A stretch of 64,000 nt of DNA from a virus. Each line of letters starts with the position of its first letter. The stretch's first letter is position 1. Position numbers and translations under genes: made by a program. Under the pieces are notes generated by a model. The model searched no databases and was not told the origin of the DNA. It saw only the letters and a program-made list of their open reading frames with translations. Below, one piece after another: positions 43,383-51,661 of the stretch. The stretch spans positions 1-64,000 of IMG/VR virus record IMGVR_UViG_3300049460_000134. One strand, 5' to 3'.

Positions 43383-43942
43383 GCGTCCAGAAGCTCGAAG
43401 AAGCGGTCTCGAAGGTCGCCGGTTCAGTCCAGGCACTGACGAAGTCCTTCGAGAAGATCGCCGCCGATGTCACTGAAGAAGATATGGAAAAGGCGTTCCA
43501 CTATCTCTACGGCATGTTCATCGCAGCGAAGGAACGCGCAGCACTCGATCACCGGATCGCGCAGGGCGTTTCACCGAAGTTCTCGCTGGCAGATATCAAG
43601 CTGCCGCCGAAGACAGTGATGATCCCGGCAGGCACCATTCAGCTCACGCCATCAGCCGCTCCGGCGCATCCCGTTCAGCAGGTTGTGGTCGCGGCGCCAA
43701 CCGAGACAGCCATTCCGGCGGAAGCAGTTGGCGCCGGTGGTGAAATCGATCTGAGCAAGGTCGATGGCAAGCAAGCAGCAAAGCTAATTGGCGGCCGCCT
43801 GACGCGTTCCGCCAAGGAAGCACTCCCCAGAACTCCTCGCGTGCGCAAATTCCAGTCAGTCAAAACTGACTTACACGACGAGGACGACGACGCTTCCGCC
43901 GATGACGAAAGCGAAGTCGATTTCATTGACGACAACGAGTAG
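43379..43942 (+). CDS. Hypothetical protein with acidic tail upstream of recA
   Basis: 187 residues from the ATG overlapping the previous stop; upstream open sequence in this frame lies in the membrane gene. Helical N-terminus (VQKLEEAVSKVAGSVQALTK), Pro/Ala-rich middle, basic patch (PRTPRVRKF) and very acidic end (EDDDASADDESEVDF). The recurrent palindrome is embedded in its coding sequence at 43855-43875. No family recognised. Confidence 0.72.
   Translation: MSVQKLEEAVSKVAGSVQALTKSFEKIAADVTEEDMEKAFHYLYGMFIAAKERAALDHRIAQGVSPKFSLADIKLPPKTVMIPAGTIQLTPSAAPAHPVQQVVVAAPTETAIPAEAVGAGGEIDLSKVDGKQAAKLIGGRLTRSAKEALPRTPRVRKFQSVKTDLHDEDDDASADDESEVDFIDDNE
43855..43875. promoter_or_regulatory. Recurrent palindrome inside a coding region, site 14
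   Basis: GTCAGTCAAAACTGACTTAC, read as codons for VKTDL in the upstream gene; 77 bases before recA. No room for it between the genes, so it is kept inside the coding region. Confidence 0.7.
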
Positions 43943-43952
43943 GAGACAAGAA

Positions 43953-45053
43953 ATGGCATCTGCAGACGATATCGCATCCGTTCTGGCAAGCGTCGTAGGC
44001 GAAAGCGACGAGCAATCGACGGTCACGCAGTATCTCGACACCGGCTTCCCGCCGCTCAATCATGCGCTCAGCCATCGCTGGGATGGCGGTCTGCCGGTCA
44101 AGCGCATCGTTGAAATCTACGGTCCTGAATCTTCCGGCAAGACCGCGCTCGCAACCTGCGCAATGGCTGATGCTCAGCGCCAGGGCGGCTTTGCCGGCTT
44201 CTCCGACCACGAGCGCTCCTTCGACCAGCCGCAGGGTGTCAACCTCGGCCTCTCGACCGATCCGAACAAGTGGCTCTACAAGAAGCCGAAGACGTTCGAA
44301 GAGTCGCTGGCTCTCTGCGTCAAGGTTGCAACCGCTCTGCGCGTCGGCAAGCTGATCGCTCCGGAAGCGCCGATCGCTTGGGTGTTCGACTCCCTCGCCT
44401 TCATGGTGCCGAACTCCGCACTCTACGAAATGAAGGCAGGCAAGGTCGTCAAGGAAAAGGATCCGAACGATCGTTCCATGCACGACAACACAGCTCTGGC
44501 TCGTGCAACGTCGGCTCACTTCCCGGCATTTGCTCAGCACGTCGAGGATCTCGGCATCTGCGCGATCTTCCTCAACCAGATCCGCATGAACATCGGCGTC
44601 GTCTACGGCAACCCTGAAACGACACCTGGCGGCAAGACGCCGAAATACGTGTTCTCGCAGCGTATTTCGCTCGGCTCTTCCAAGATCACCAAGGGCGACG
44701 GCGAGAATGCTGTGGTGCTCGGCGCACAGATCAAGGCCAAGGTCGTGAAGAACAAGGTCTCGCGTCCGTTCGAAACCGCCAAGTGGCGCTTCGAATTCCA
44801 GGACAACGGCCAGGGTCACTTTGCCATTGCTCGCTCGTTGATCGAGTTCCTCATCGGCGAGAAGATCCTCAAGCAGACCGGCGCCTACGTCCAGTGGACC
44901 GACGGCAAGAAGTATTTCGCAACCGCCCTTGCGAAGAAGGTCGAGGATGAAGGCCTCCTGGATGAGCTCAAGGCTCTGCTGCCGGCGGCTGAAGAATACG
45001 AGGCACCGGTCGAAGCTGGCAATGACGCCGAAGAGCAGGCTGAAGCCGCATAA
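43953..45053 (+). CDS. recA: RecA/UvsX-type recombinase
   Basis: 366 residues from ATG 43953 (AGGAGA site); an upstream in-frame start is less well placed. Walker A GPESSGKT (57-64), Walker B region APIAWVFDSLAFM, the LNQIRMNIG segment (L2-like loop) and KYVFSQRISL fit the RecA family. Its acidic tail is like other RecA proteins. It drives strand exchange and recombination-dependent replication with the SSB and possible mediator upstream. Confidence 0.92.
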   Translation: MASADDIASVLASVVGESDEQSTVTQYLDTGFPPLNHALSHRWDGGLPVKRIVEIYGPESSGKTALATCAMADAQRQGGFAGFSDHERSFDQPQGVNLGLSTDPNKWLYKKPKTFEESLALCVKVATALRVGKLIAPEAPIAWVFDSLAFMVPNSALYEMKAGKVVKEKDPNDRSMHDNTALARATSAHFPAFAQHVEDLGICAIFLNQIRMNIGVVYGNPETTPGGKTPKYVFSQRISLGSSKITKGDGENAVVLGAQIKAKVVKNKVSRPFETAKWRFEFQDNGQGHFAIARSLIEFLIGEKILKQTGAYVQWTDGKKYFATALAKKVEDEGLLDELKALLPAAEEYEAPVEAGNDAEEQAEAA

Positions 45054-45072
45054 GGAAAAATAGCGTCCTGCG

Positions 45073-45101
45073 ATTCACTTCCGCTGATTTCACGCTATTA
45101 G
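45073..45101 (+). promoter_or_regulatory. Promoter candidate before the ASCH gene
   Basis: ATTCAC, TTCC, 17-base spacer in all, TATTAG. AGCGT and ACGCT flank it as a hairpin. CGAATTAGCGA (45109-45119) follows, as after the SSB promoter. Confidence 0.5.
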
Positions 45102-45137
45102 TCTGTAACGAATTAGCGATTTAGCGGGGTGATTTGC

Positions 45138-45650
45138 ATGAAGGTTATTTCAATCTGGCAGCCCTGGGCGACACTGATCGTCCGGGGCTTCAAAATCTTT
45201 GAAACACGCACTTGGGCGCCGCCTCGTTCGGTGATCGGTCAGCGTATCGGGATTGCTGCGACGAAGAACCTTTTGCCGCAGCAGATGGCAGCATACAAAG
45301 ATCCGGATTTCCAGTTCATGTATCAGACGCTGGATCTGCCGCCGATCGAAGAGCTGCCGCGTGGTTATCTGCTCGGCACGGCTGAGCTGAACTCCTACGA
45401 AGTCATCACGGATGAGTTCCTGGAGGAGATCACGCTCGAAGAGAAAGCCTACGGTTGGTATAAGCCTGGCGGGTTTGCCTGGCGCATGATGAAGCCGGAA
45501 CTTCTCGACCATCCGATCCCGATCAAGGGCGCTCAAGGCCTTTATGAATGGAAGGGCTTCGAGAATGGCACGCAAACCGAAGGTCAGGTCAACGATCGTC
45601 CGCAAGGGTCGGCGGATCTACGGCCACATCTTTCACTTTGCCAATCGTGA
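45138..45650 (+). CDS. ASCH-domain protein
   Basis: 170 residues from ATG 45138; a GTG nine bases upstream is possible. The start KVISIWQPWATLIVRGFKIF followed by ETRTW, and GYLLGTAELNSYEVI, match the ASCH fold, an RNA- or modified-nucleoside-binding beta barrel. The last about 28 residues overlap the next gene and look unconserved. Its role in phages is not established. Confidence 0.8.
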   Translation: MKVISIWQPWATLIVRGFKIFETRTWAPPRSVIGQRIGIAATKNLLPQQMAAYKDPDFQFMYQTLDLPPIEELPRGYLLGTAELNSYEVITDEFLEEITLEEKAYGWYKPGGFAWRMMKPELLDHPIPIKGAQGLYEWKGFENGTQTEGQVNDRPQGSADLRPHLSLCQS

Positions 45651-45963
45651 CGTCTACCTCGCCAGTCGGAAGCTCGATCAGATCTTCCGGTCTGGTGAGA
45701 AGACCAATTCTGACGCCGTGCGCAACGACGTCGCTTGCTGGGCGATCGATGAGGAGACGCTCGGTGAAATGCGCCTGATGGGTATTCGATACGTCGGCGT
45801 GCGCGTGCGGCAGAACAACGACATTTACGTCACCTGCATCGACAATTTCTTCAACCGCAAACTCTCGAAATTCCTTGATTATGGCAGACGTGGTGGTGCA
45901 CAACAGCGCTACCTTCCCCTGCAGCATTTCAAATACTTGCCGGGTAAAGTTAAGATTAGATAG
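45565..45963 (+). CDS. Hypothetical basic protein
   Basis: 132 residues from ATG 45565, overlapping the ASCH gene by 86 bases in another frame. Basic N-terminus (ARKPKVRSTIVRKGRR) and a basic C-terminus (LPGKVKIR), consistent with nucleic-acid binding. No family recognised. The large overlap means one of the two gene ends may be over-called. Confidence 0.65.
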   Translation: MARKPKVRSTIVRKGRRIYGHIFHFANRDVYLASRKLDQIFRSGEKTNSDAVRNDVACWAIDEETLGEMRLMGIRYVGVRVRQNNDIYVTCIDNFFNRKLSKFLDYGRRGGAQQRYLPLQHFKYLPGKVKIR

Positions 45964-45972
45964 GAGCAAACT

Positions 45973-46383
45973 TTGAAGCATTTCACTATCCACGTTCCAA
46001 AAGGCACGGATCTTCAGGACCGCCACGGCAATCGGGTGCAATCGGAAGGCGTTAACGTCAGTCTGGCCGCGCCAACGGTTGAAGCCGCACTGCTGCTCGG
46101 CTCTGTGATCTACGCGACCAGGATCGACGAAGATCCAATCACCACCTTCATCACTTCCCCTGCGACCAAGGGAAGCGAAATCCTTTCGGAGCTGATTGAG
46201 CGCGCCTCCGATATCTCCGGCACGATCGCAATTGAAGGCGGTGTGATTGTCGACAACTCTGAAAGCCTCGAGCTGTTTATTAGCGCATCCGAAAATGGCA
46301 AGAAGCGTTGGCTGCGGATGAGCGGCAACGGTTCGAATATGTCACCTTGGGATGTGGTCGAAGGGCTTCAGAAGATCTTCTGA
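45973..46383 (+). CDS. Hypothetical protein, TTG start
   Basis: 136 residues from a TTG with a good AGGAG site; no nearby ATG fits. Mixed alpha/beta. A central TTFITSPATKGSEILSELIE and C-terminal SASENGKKRWLRM are the only distinct segments. No family recognised. Ends an operon: a hairpin follows within 15 bases. Confidence 0.68.
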   Translation: MKHFTIHVPKGTDLQDRHGNRVQSEGVNVSLAAPTVEAALLLGSVIYATRIDEDPITTFITSPATKGSEILSELIERASDISGTIAIEGGVIVDNSESLELFISASENGKKRWLRMSGNGSNMSPWDVVEGLQKIF

Positions 46384-46395
46384 GAATCCAATGCG

Positions 46396-46422
46396 AAGCG
46401 ACTTGCATCCCAAGTCGCTTTT
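46396..46422 (+). terminator. Hairpin overlapping the next promoter
   Basis: AAGCGACTTG pairs with CAAGTCGCTT around CATCC, then TT. The same bases contain the -35 (CTTGCA) of the promoter at 46402, so terminator and promoter are merged. Confidence 0.75.
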
Positions 46423-46430
46423 CGTATAAC
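46402..46430 (+). promoter_or_regulatory. Promoter candidate for sbcD-like gene
   Basis: CTTGCA, TCCC, 17-base spacer in all, TATAAC. The operator palindrome starts eight bases after the -10. Confidence 0.75.
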
Positions 46431-46437
46431 TGCATTA

Positions 46438-46459
46438 GTAAGTAAAAATTGACTGACGA
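46438..46459. promoter_or_regulatory. Recurrent palindrome (operator candidate), site 15
   Basis: GTAAGTAAAAATTGACTGAC at the expected transcription start of the sbcD-like gene, 13 bases before its start codon. Confidence 0.75.
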
Positions 46460-46472
46460 ACAAGGAGCAGCA

Positions 46473-47570
46473 GTGAGCTACGTCATCCTCTCAGATATCC
46501 ACGCTCATAAGTGGACAATGTTCTCCAAGCCGACGGCCGAAGGCGTCAACGGGCGGCTGCAGATCATCATCGACGAGATCCTGCGCGCTGCAAAGCATGC
46601 CGTCTCGATCAAGGCATCGCATATCGTCATCGCTGGCGACATTCTGCACGTTCGCGGCTCGATCGACCCTGAAGTTCTCAATCCGCTCGAAGAGACTTTC
46701 GAGCAGGTGCTGGAAATGGGGCTCGATATCGCTGCGATCCCAGGCAATCACGACCTGGCCGGCAAGGAAACGACGAAGCTCGGCAATGCCATTCGCACCT
46801 TCGGCAAGCTCTCGAAGAAGGGCAAGTGCTTCATTGTCGATGAAAAGCCGACGATCCGCTGGATGGGCGATCACCTCATCGCAATGTTCCCCTTCCGCGC
46901 TTCCTACACCGATCTGCTCGCGGACATGCAAGTCATCGCTGACGAGCTCGGCGAGCGCGTGAAGGAAACGGACGCATTCATCCACTCTGGTATCGACGGC
47001 GTGTTGCCTGCCATGCCGGATCACGGTCTGACGGCGCAGATGCTTCAGACGTTCGGCTTCAGGAACGTCTTTGCCGGCGACTATCACAATTACAAGGATC
47101 TCGGCGGCGGCATCTATTCAATCGGCGCACTCACGCATCAGACCTGGGGTGATGTCGGTTCACGCGCTGGCTTCCTGGTGGTCGAGGATGACGGCACCAT
47201 CAAGCATATGGCAACGCACGCGCCGCGCTTCGTCGATGTCACCGGCATGACTGACGAGGAAGAAATGCTGTCGGCGGTCGCCGGCAACTATGTCCGCTTC
47301 TCCGCAAAGGACATGACGACGACTGAGATTGCAGAGATCCGCAAGTTCTTCGAAGGCGCCAATGCTGCCGGCGTGTCGATCATCGCCACTAAATCAGTTG
47401 TCACCGCTCGGAGACCCGGAGCCGCAAAGGCTGGTGCCTCGCTCGATGACTCGGTCACGGCGTTCGTCGACAACGACACCAATCTGCCGACCTTCATCGA
47501 TCGAGCCAGGCTGAAGTCCGCATGCGCTGACGTGCTCGCAAAAGCCAGATCGGTGCACGAAGAAGCCTAA
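46473..47570 (+). CDS. sbcD: SbcD/Mre11-like nuclease subunit (gp47 type)
   Basis: 365 residues from GTG 46473 (AAGGAG site). An upstream TTG in frame lies inside the operator and is rejected. Phosphoesterase motifs: LSDIHAHK, IAGDILHVRG, IPGNHD, HSGIDG and FAGDYHNYK. It pairs with the Rad50-like protein encoded at 48776 to process DNA ends and hairpins. Four small genes separate the two subunits. Confidence 0.9.
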   Translation: MSYVILSDIHAHKWTMFSKPTAEGVNGRLQIIIDEILRAAKHAVSIKASHIVIAGDILHVRGSIDPEVLNPLEETFEQVLEMGLDIAAIPGNHDLAGKETTKLGNAIRTFGKLSKKGKCFIVDEKPTIRWMGDHLIAMFPFRASYTDLLADMQVIADELGERVKETDAFIHSGIDGVLPAMPDHGLTAQMLQTFGFRNVFAGDYHNYKDLGGGIYSIGALTHQTWGDVGSRAGFLVVEDDGTIKHMATHAPRFVDVTGMTDEEEMLSAVAGNYVRFSAKDMTTTEIAEIRKFFEGANAAGVSIIATKSVVTARRPGAAKAGASLDDSVTAFVDNDTNLPTFIDRARLKSACADVLAKARSVHEEA

Positions 47571-47660
47571 TGACAAAGCACAGACTTACAATAACCGAAA
47601 GCTTCCCTGCGCGTGACGCGCTAGTGTGCGTTAACACGTTGAATTAACTAAGGAAAGAAC

Positions 47661-48008
47661 ATGCAGCTTTTCAGCATTGAGTATGACCAGTTGACGCTTG
47701 AGAGCCTTTTCGACGCCGATGGCAACTACGTCGAAACGGTCGAGTTGCGTCAGCGCCGACGCATTCACGATCTGCCGCTTCAGACGATGGCTATGTATCG
47801 CGAGAAGATGCAGGGGCTGAACTTCACGGTCGAGCGCCAGAGCGAAGTCTCGAATGAGCCGCTGAAGCGCGAGCGCCGCACTTATTCGCATAAAGGCGCT
47901 GCAAAGGCGCCTGTCAGCACGACGCCGGTCAAGTCGCGCCAGCAACAGATCAACGAAGCCGCTGCGTCCGGCAACATCGCTGCGGCAATTACAGCAGGAG
48001 CACGCTGA
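47661..48008 (+). CDS. Hypothetical protein with shared C-terminal IAAAITA tail
   Basis: 115 residues with AAGGAA site. N-terminal beta-rich part, basic middle (KRERRTYSHKGAAKAP), then a tail INEAAASGNIAAAITAGAR that nearly repeats the end of the protein at 24762-25328. The shared tail suggests a common binding partner. A half palindrome (GACTTACAATAACC) lies near 47583. Function unknown. Confidence 0.7.
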   Translation: MQLFSIEYDQLTLESLFDADGNYVETVELRQRRRIHDLPLQTMAMYREKMQGLNFTVERQSEVSNEPLKRERRTYSHKGAAKAPVSTTPVKSRQQQINEAAASGNIAAAITAGAR

Positions 48009-48202
48009 TGGCGACTTGGTTTGGAGTTCGAGTTGGCGCGTTGAAGAACATTTACGCGCACCGGGACGCCGGTGTGATCATAAGTGGTGCTTGGGCTGAC
48101 CGTGAATGGGTTGATGCAAGCGCTGAAGACGCCAAAGCAGACACGTCATGGAAGCTGATCGGGCGCGTTAGGATCAAAGCTCTCAAGGAGAAGGCTCAAT
48201 GA
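48008..48202 (+). CDS. Small hypothetical protein
   Basis: 64 residues; the ATG overlaps the previous stop. Compact, Trp-rich (WFGVRVG, GAWADREWVD), ending in basic helix (RIKALKEKAQ). Next start overlaps its stop. No family recognised. Confidence 0.62.
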   Translation: MATWFGVRVGALKNIYAHRDAGVIISGAWADREWVDASAEDAKADTSWKLIGRVRIKALKEKAQ

Positions 48203-48561
48203 CAAAACTCGTCACTCTCGCCGAATGCCCACCTGGCGCGTTCATGTTCAACGGCCACATGGGCTTCAAGACCGAGTATCGCCTCGAAGGCGGCCGAACT
48301 GAAGCCTACTGCATGTCGAGCGGCGAATGTTTCATTGGTGGCGCTGAAAGCAGCGAGGCGCGCGAAGAGCTCCTTGTTTATCCGGTCAATGCTGAGGCGC
48401 TCTATCTGCACTGCGCCAAGTTCAAGACCGATCAGCGCATCGACTGCTCCGAGACGGTCTACCAGACAGATCGCGTGATCCAGAACGCCTACGAATTCAT
48501 CGATGGCGTCTGCGAGATCATCGGCTACCCCAAAGACGAAGACGAGGAGGGTGACGAGTAA
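48199..48561 (+). CDS. Hypothetical acidic protein
   Basis: 120 residues, ATG overlapping the upstream stop. Five or more Cys spread through the chain (AECPPG, YCMSSGECF, LHCAKF) and an acidic end (KDEDEEGDE). Beta-rich small domain likely; no family recognised. Confidence 0.68.
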   Translation: MTKLVTLAECPPGAFMFNGHMGFKTEYRLEGGRTEAYCMSSGECFIGGAESSEAREELLVYPVNAEALYLHCAKFKTDQRIDCSETVYQTDRVIQNAYEFIDGVCEIIGYPKDEDEEGDE

Positions 48562-48779
48562 TGCGTATGTGGACCCGCAAGAGCGGCTCGCAGCGCCGTT
48601 CCAAAATTCAAGCCGTCGAGATCGCACCCAATTTTTGCGGTCAGAACGGCAGTCAGAACCTCGCAATCAAAACCGAAGACGGTTGGTTGGTCCTCGAGCC
48701 TGAGAGTGAGGCCGAGACGCGCCAGCTCATGAGCACCGCGGCCATCATCTTTCGTAACTACCGGGAGCCACGCATTTGA
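48561..48779 (+). CDS. Small hypothetical protein before sbcC
   Basis: 72 residues; start overlaps the upstream stop and the end overlaps the Rad50-like start. Basic N-terminus (MWTRKSGSQRRSK). Sequence IKTEDGWLVLEPESEAE suggests a small beta domain. No family recognised. Confidence 0.62.
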   Translation: MRMWTRKSGSQRRSKIQAVEIAPNFCGQNGSQNLAIKTEDGWLVLEPESEAETRQLMSTAAIIFRNYREPRI

Positions 48780-50725
48780 AATTCAAGACCCTAACCATTG
48801 AGAACTTCCTCGCGATCGCTGAAGGCAAGGTCGAGCTCGCAGACCGCGGCCTGGTGCTCATTCAAGGCGTGAACAATGACGACACGTCCGCTGCATCGAA
48901 CGGCGCCGGCAAGTCATCGCTCGCCGACAGTCTGTGCTGGTGCCTCTACGGCGAGACAGCACGCGGTGTTTCCGGCGACGACGTCATCAACGACACCGCT
49001 GGCAAGAACACGCGTGTCGAGGTGGTCATCGAGGACGATGGCAACATCTACACGATCGCGCGCCACCGCAAGCACAAGCCGAACAAGAACGCGCTGACCG
49101 TCTTCCATCAGGGCGCAACGCTCGGCTCTGCGCCGAAGGATCTGACGAAAGGCACCGACAAGCTGACGCAAGTCGTTGTCGACAAGATCATCGGCGCATC
49201 CCTCGAGGTGTTCCGTTCTGCCGTCTACGCCGGTCAGGAACAAATGCCAGACCTTCCGGCGATGACAGATAAGAGCCTCAAGCTCCTGATCGAAGAGGCG
49301 TCCGGCGTCACACTGCTTGAATCGGCCTATACAGAAGCACGCGAGCGGCTTGGTGTCGTCACTGGCAACGTCGAGCGCGTCAAGCAGGAGACGGAGCGCC
49401 TGGAACACAGCGCCAAGCATCACCGCGACAACGTGGCTGAATTCGAGCGCATCCGCGACGAATGGGATACGGCTCAGAAGAAGCGCGCCGAAGACGAGAA
49501 GGATATCGCGCGCACGAAAGTCTCTGACGTCAAGGTGATCGACGCCGAGCTCGCCAGGGATCCGAACGCCGAAGCCGACTATGAGGCTGCGATCGCCGTG
49601 ATCGACAACAAAATCGACTCGGTCGATTATCAGAACACGGAGCTTGCCGAGCACGAGACGCTCGTCGCCCAGGCGTCAGCCAAGATGCTCGCGCTCGATC
49701 GGCAGGTGAAGCTCGCGGCTGATGCAACGCGCAAGCACAAGACGGCATATGAGCAGATCAATCACAAGATCGGCTGCCCCTGCGACGGCTGCGGCCGCGA
49801 AATCACCGCGGAAGAGATCTCCGCAGCATCTGATGCTGCCAAGCGCGACCTGACGACGAAAGCAACTGAATATCGCTCGCTCAAGTCTGAGCTGGAAGCA
49901 GCTCAAAAAGAGACAGAGAAGCGCTGTGACGAGCGGGACGCGTTCAAAGCGTCAATGACTGATCTAAGCACAGTCACGCGCGACAGAGCGCATCTACAAG
50001 CTAAGCTCGACGAGGTCCGTCGCAAGGTTCAGGCGCGAAACACGCTGGCTGATGCAGCGAGAACGCATGTGAACCGGTCGAAGGCGATCATGGCCGAGGA
50101 GAATCCGCACCTGGCGAACATCGAGCGGCATAGGAAGCTGCTCGAAAAAGCCGAGAAGGATCTCGCAGGGCTCAAATCGACAGCCGAACAGCTCGAAACG
50201 GATCACGCGCACGCATCTGCTGTCGCCAAGGTGTTCTCGCCGGCCGGTGTCAGAGCGCACATCCTCGACCAAGTGACGCCGTTCCTCAACGATCGCACGG
50301 CGCACTACCTGGCGACGCTGTCCGACGGCAACATCACGGCGACCTGGACGACACTTGTGTTGAACGCCAAGAGTGAGCTTCGCGAAAAGTTCTCCATCGA
50401 GGTTGTCAATGAGAAAGGCTCGCAGAAGTTCGCCGGCCTCTCAGGCGGTGAGAAGCGCAAGGTCCGCGTGGCGACAGCATTGGCGCTGCAAGACCTGGTC
50501 GCGACACGCGCCGCCAAGCCGATCGAACTCTTCATCGGCGACGAGATTGACCATGCGCTCGATGAGCCTGGTCTGGAACGCCTGACGACGATCCTCGAAG
50601 AGAAGGCGCAAGAGCGCGGCTCAGTGTTCGTCATCAGCCATAACTCGCTGTCCGATTGGATTCCTCAGATCATCGAGGTTGAGAAGAAGAACGGCCAAAC
50701 CACACTCAGAGAGGTTACAGCATGA
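48776..50725 (+). CDS. sbcC: SbcC/Rad50-like ATPase (gp46 type)
   Basis: 649 residues from a TTG overlapping the previous stop. Walker A NGAGKSS near residue 43-50, a long coiled coil, a zinc-hook-like CPCDGCG near 332, then signature LSGGEKRKV near 555 and Walker B-type LFIGDEID near 585. This is the SMC-like partner of the SbcD-like nuclease; the complex cuts DNA ends and hairpins and aids recombination. Length is close to phage gp46 proteins. Confidence 0.92.
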   Translation: MKFKTLTIENFLAIAEGKVELADRGLVLIQGVNNDDTSAASNGAGKSSLADSLCWCLYGETARGVSGDDVINDTAGKNTRVEVVIEDDGNIYTIARHRKHKPNKNALTVFHQGATLGSAPKDLTKGTDKLTQVVVDKIIGASLEVFRSAVYAGQEQMPDLPAMTDKSLKLLIEEASGVTLLESAYTEARERLGVVTGNVERVKQETERLEHSAKHHRDNVAEFERIRDEWDTAQKKRAEDEKDIARTKVSDVKVIDAELARDPNAEADYEAAIAVIDNKIDSVDYQNTELAEHETLVAQASAKMLALDRQVKLAADATRKHKTAYEQINHKIGCPCDGCGREITAEEISAASDAAKRDLTTKATEYRSLKSELEAAQKETEKRCDERDAFKASMTDLSTVTRDRAHLQAKLDEVRRKVQARNTLADAARTHVNRSKAIMAEENPHLANIERHRKLLEKAEKDLAGLKSTAEQLETDHAHASAVAKVFSPAGVRAHILDQVTPFLNDRTAHYLATLSDGNITATWTTLVLNAKSELREKFSIEVVNEKGSQKFAGLSGGEKRKVRVATALALQDLVATRAAKPIELFIGDEIDHALDEPGLERLTTILEEKAQERGSVFVISHNSLSDWIPQIIEVEKKNGQTTLREVTA

Positions 50726-51171
50726 TTATTCTCGACTGCCCATTTTGCTCCAAGCCGCCGATCTTCACGTCCATGCGCGATGTGGAAGACGGCTTCGATC
50801 ATTGCTTCTCGCTCGTATGTTCAGAGTGCGGAATCGAAATGACCGACGAGTATAAGGATGACCTCCTTGCGCGCTGGAATAAGCGATCGATTCCGACGAA
50901 CGCCATGCCAAGCGAGGAAGTTCTGAACGCCGGCTATGACGCGGCGCGCGATCAGAATGGTCTCCCGCCGGAAGGTCTGGTTCTCGGTCATGTCGGCAAG
51001 ATTTTCGTGGCGATGATCAATGCCGAAGTCGAAGAGCAGGTGAGCAAGCCGTCGATCCCATGCGAGCCTGATCCGGTCGGCATCTTCCATGCTTACGATC
51101 AGCCGATCGAGTATCTGCATAGCCACGATCTTCATGCAGGCGACCAGCTTTTTGTGAGGAAGGTAGCGTGA
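50722..51171 (+). CDS. Lar-like zinc-ribbon protein
   Basis: 149 residues; the ATG overlaps the sbcC stop. The first 60 residues follow the restriction-alleviation (Lar) pattern: DCPFCSKPP, VCSECGIEM and LLARWNKR. In Rac prophage Lar modulates type I restriction; other family members are of unknown role. The C-terminal about 85 residues are an unrelated extension. An anti-restriction role is possible, not shown. Confidence 0.7.
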   Translation: MIILDCPFCSKPPIFTSMRDVEDGFDHCFSLVCSECGIEMTDEYKDDLLARWNKRSIPTNAMPSEEVLNAGYDAARDQNGLPPEGLVLGHVGKIFVAMINAEVEEQVSKPSIPCEPDPVGIFHAYDQPIEYLHSHDLHAGDQLFVRKVA

Positions 51172-51395
51172 CCGACATCGTCTACCACCTGGCACAGCTC
51201 CGGCACGCCTATGCAAAGCTGAAGGCCGGCGAGGTCATTCGCCAGGCTCAATTTGCCGATGGGCTGATCGCACCTGCGATCCGAGCCCTCGAGGAACTGG
51301 TCGATCAGCGCCACGATCATCGAGGCATGGAGCGCTGGGCTGAATACGATCCGAAGCCCTCGTTCCTTTCACGCGTTCTGAGGAGGAAGATATGA
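51168..51395 (+). CDS. Small hypothetical helical protein
   Basis: 75 residues from a GTG overlapping the Lar-like gene stop. Helical and charged (AQLRHAYAKLKAGEVIRQAQ), ending SRVLRRKI. No family recognised. Confidence 0.62.
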   Translation: MTDIVYHLAQLRHAYAKLKAGEVIRQAQFADGLIAPAIRALEELVDQRHDHRGMERWAEYDPKPSFLSRVLRRKI

Positions 51396-51595
51396 GCGGC
51401 CTAGAGGTCGTAGGAGCAGCCGCGATCTACATCGTGGCCGTCATCGTCGCTGGCTACATCGGCGCAGGCCTCACCGCGTTCCTCACTCGCAAGAGCGGCT
51501 TGGAAGGGCTCGCGCTGATCGTTGTCGTCCCGATGGCAATCTGGATCGTCGGCGCCATCGTCGGTCTCATCCTCCTGGGAGCGGCAATCGCGTGA
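51392..51595 (+). CDS. Small two-segment membrane protein
   Basis: 67 residues with two long hydrophobic segments (about 5-30 and 40-65) separated by TRKSGLEG. The ATG overlaps the previous stop. The stop lies inside a terminator hairpin. Possibly a membrane-modifying or superinfection protein; unknown. Confidence 0.68.
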   Translation: MSGLEVVGAAAIYIVAVIVAGYIGAGLTAFLTRKSGLEGLALIVVVPMAIWIVGAIVGLILLGAAIA

Positions 51596-51606
51596 AAAAT
51601 TCACGC
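51590..51606 (+). terminator. Short hairpin at the end of an operon
   Basis: GCGTGAA-AAA-TTCACGC, overlapping the stop codon of the membrane gene. No T tract, so termination strength is uncertain. Confidence 0.55.
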
Positions 51607-51631
51607 AGCCCACGAATTCACTGACTATTAT
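51602..51631 (+). promoter_or_regulatory. Promoter candidate, GCA/TATTAT type
   Basis: CACGCA, GCCC, 18-base spacer in all, TATTAT (51626-51631), directly followed by the operator palindrome at 51633. Confidence 0.7.
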
Positions 51632-51632
51632 T

Positions 51633-51652
51633 GTCAGTAAACATTGACTGAA
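51633..51652. promoter_or_regulatory. Recurrent palindrome (operator candidate), site 16
   Basis: GTCAGTAAACATTGACTGAA, one base after the -10 box and nine before the next start. Confidence 0.75.
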
Positions 51653-51661
51653 GGTTTGGAA

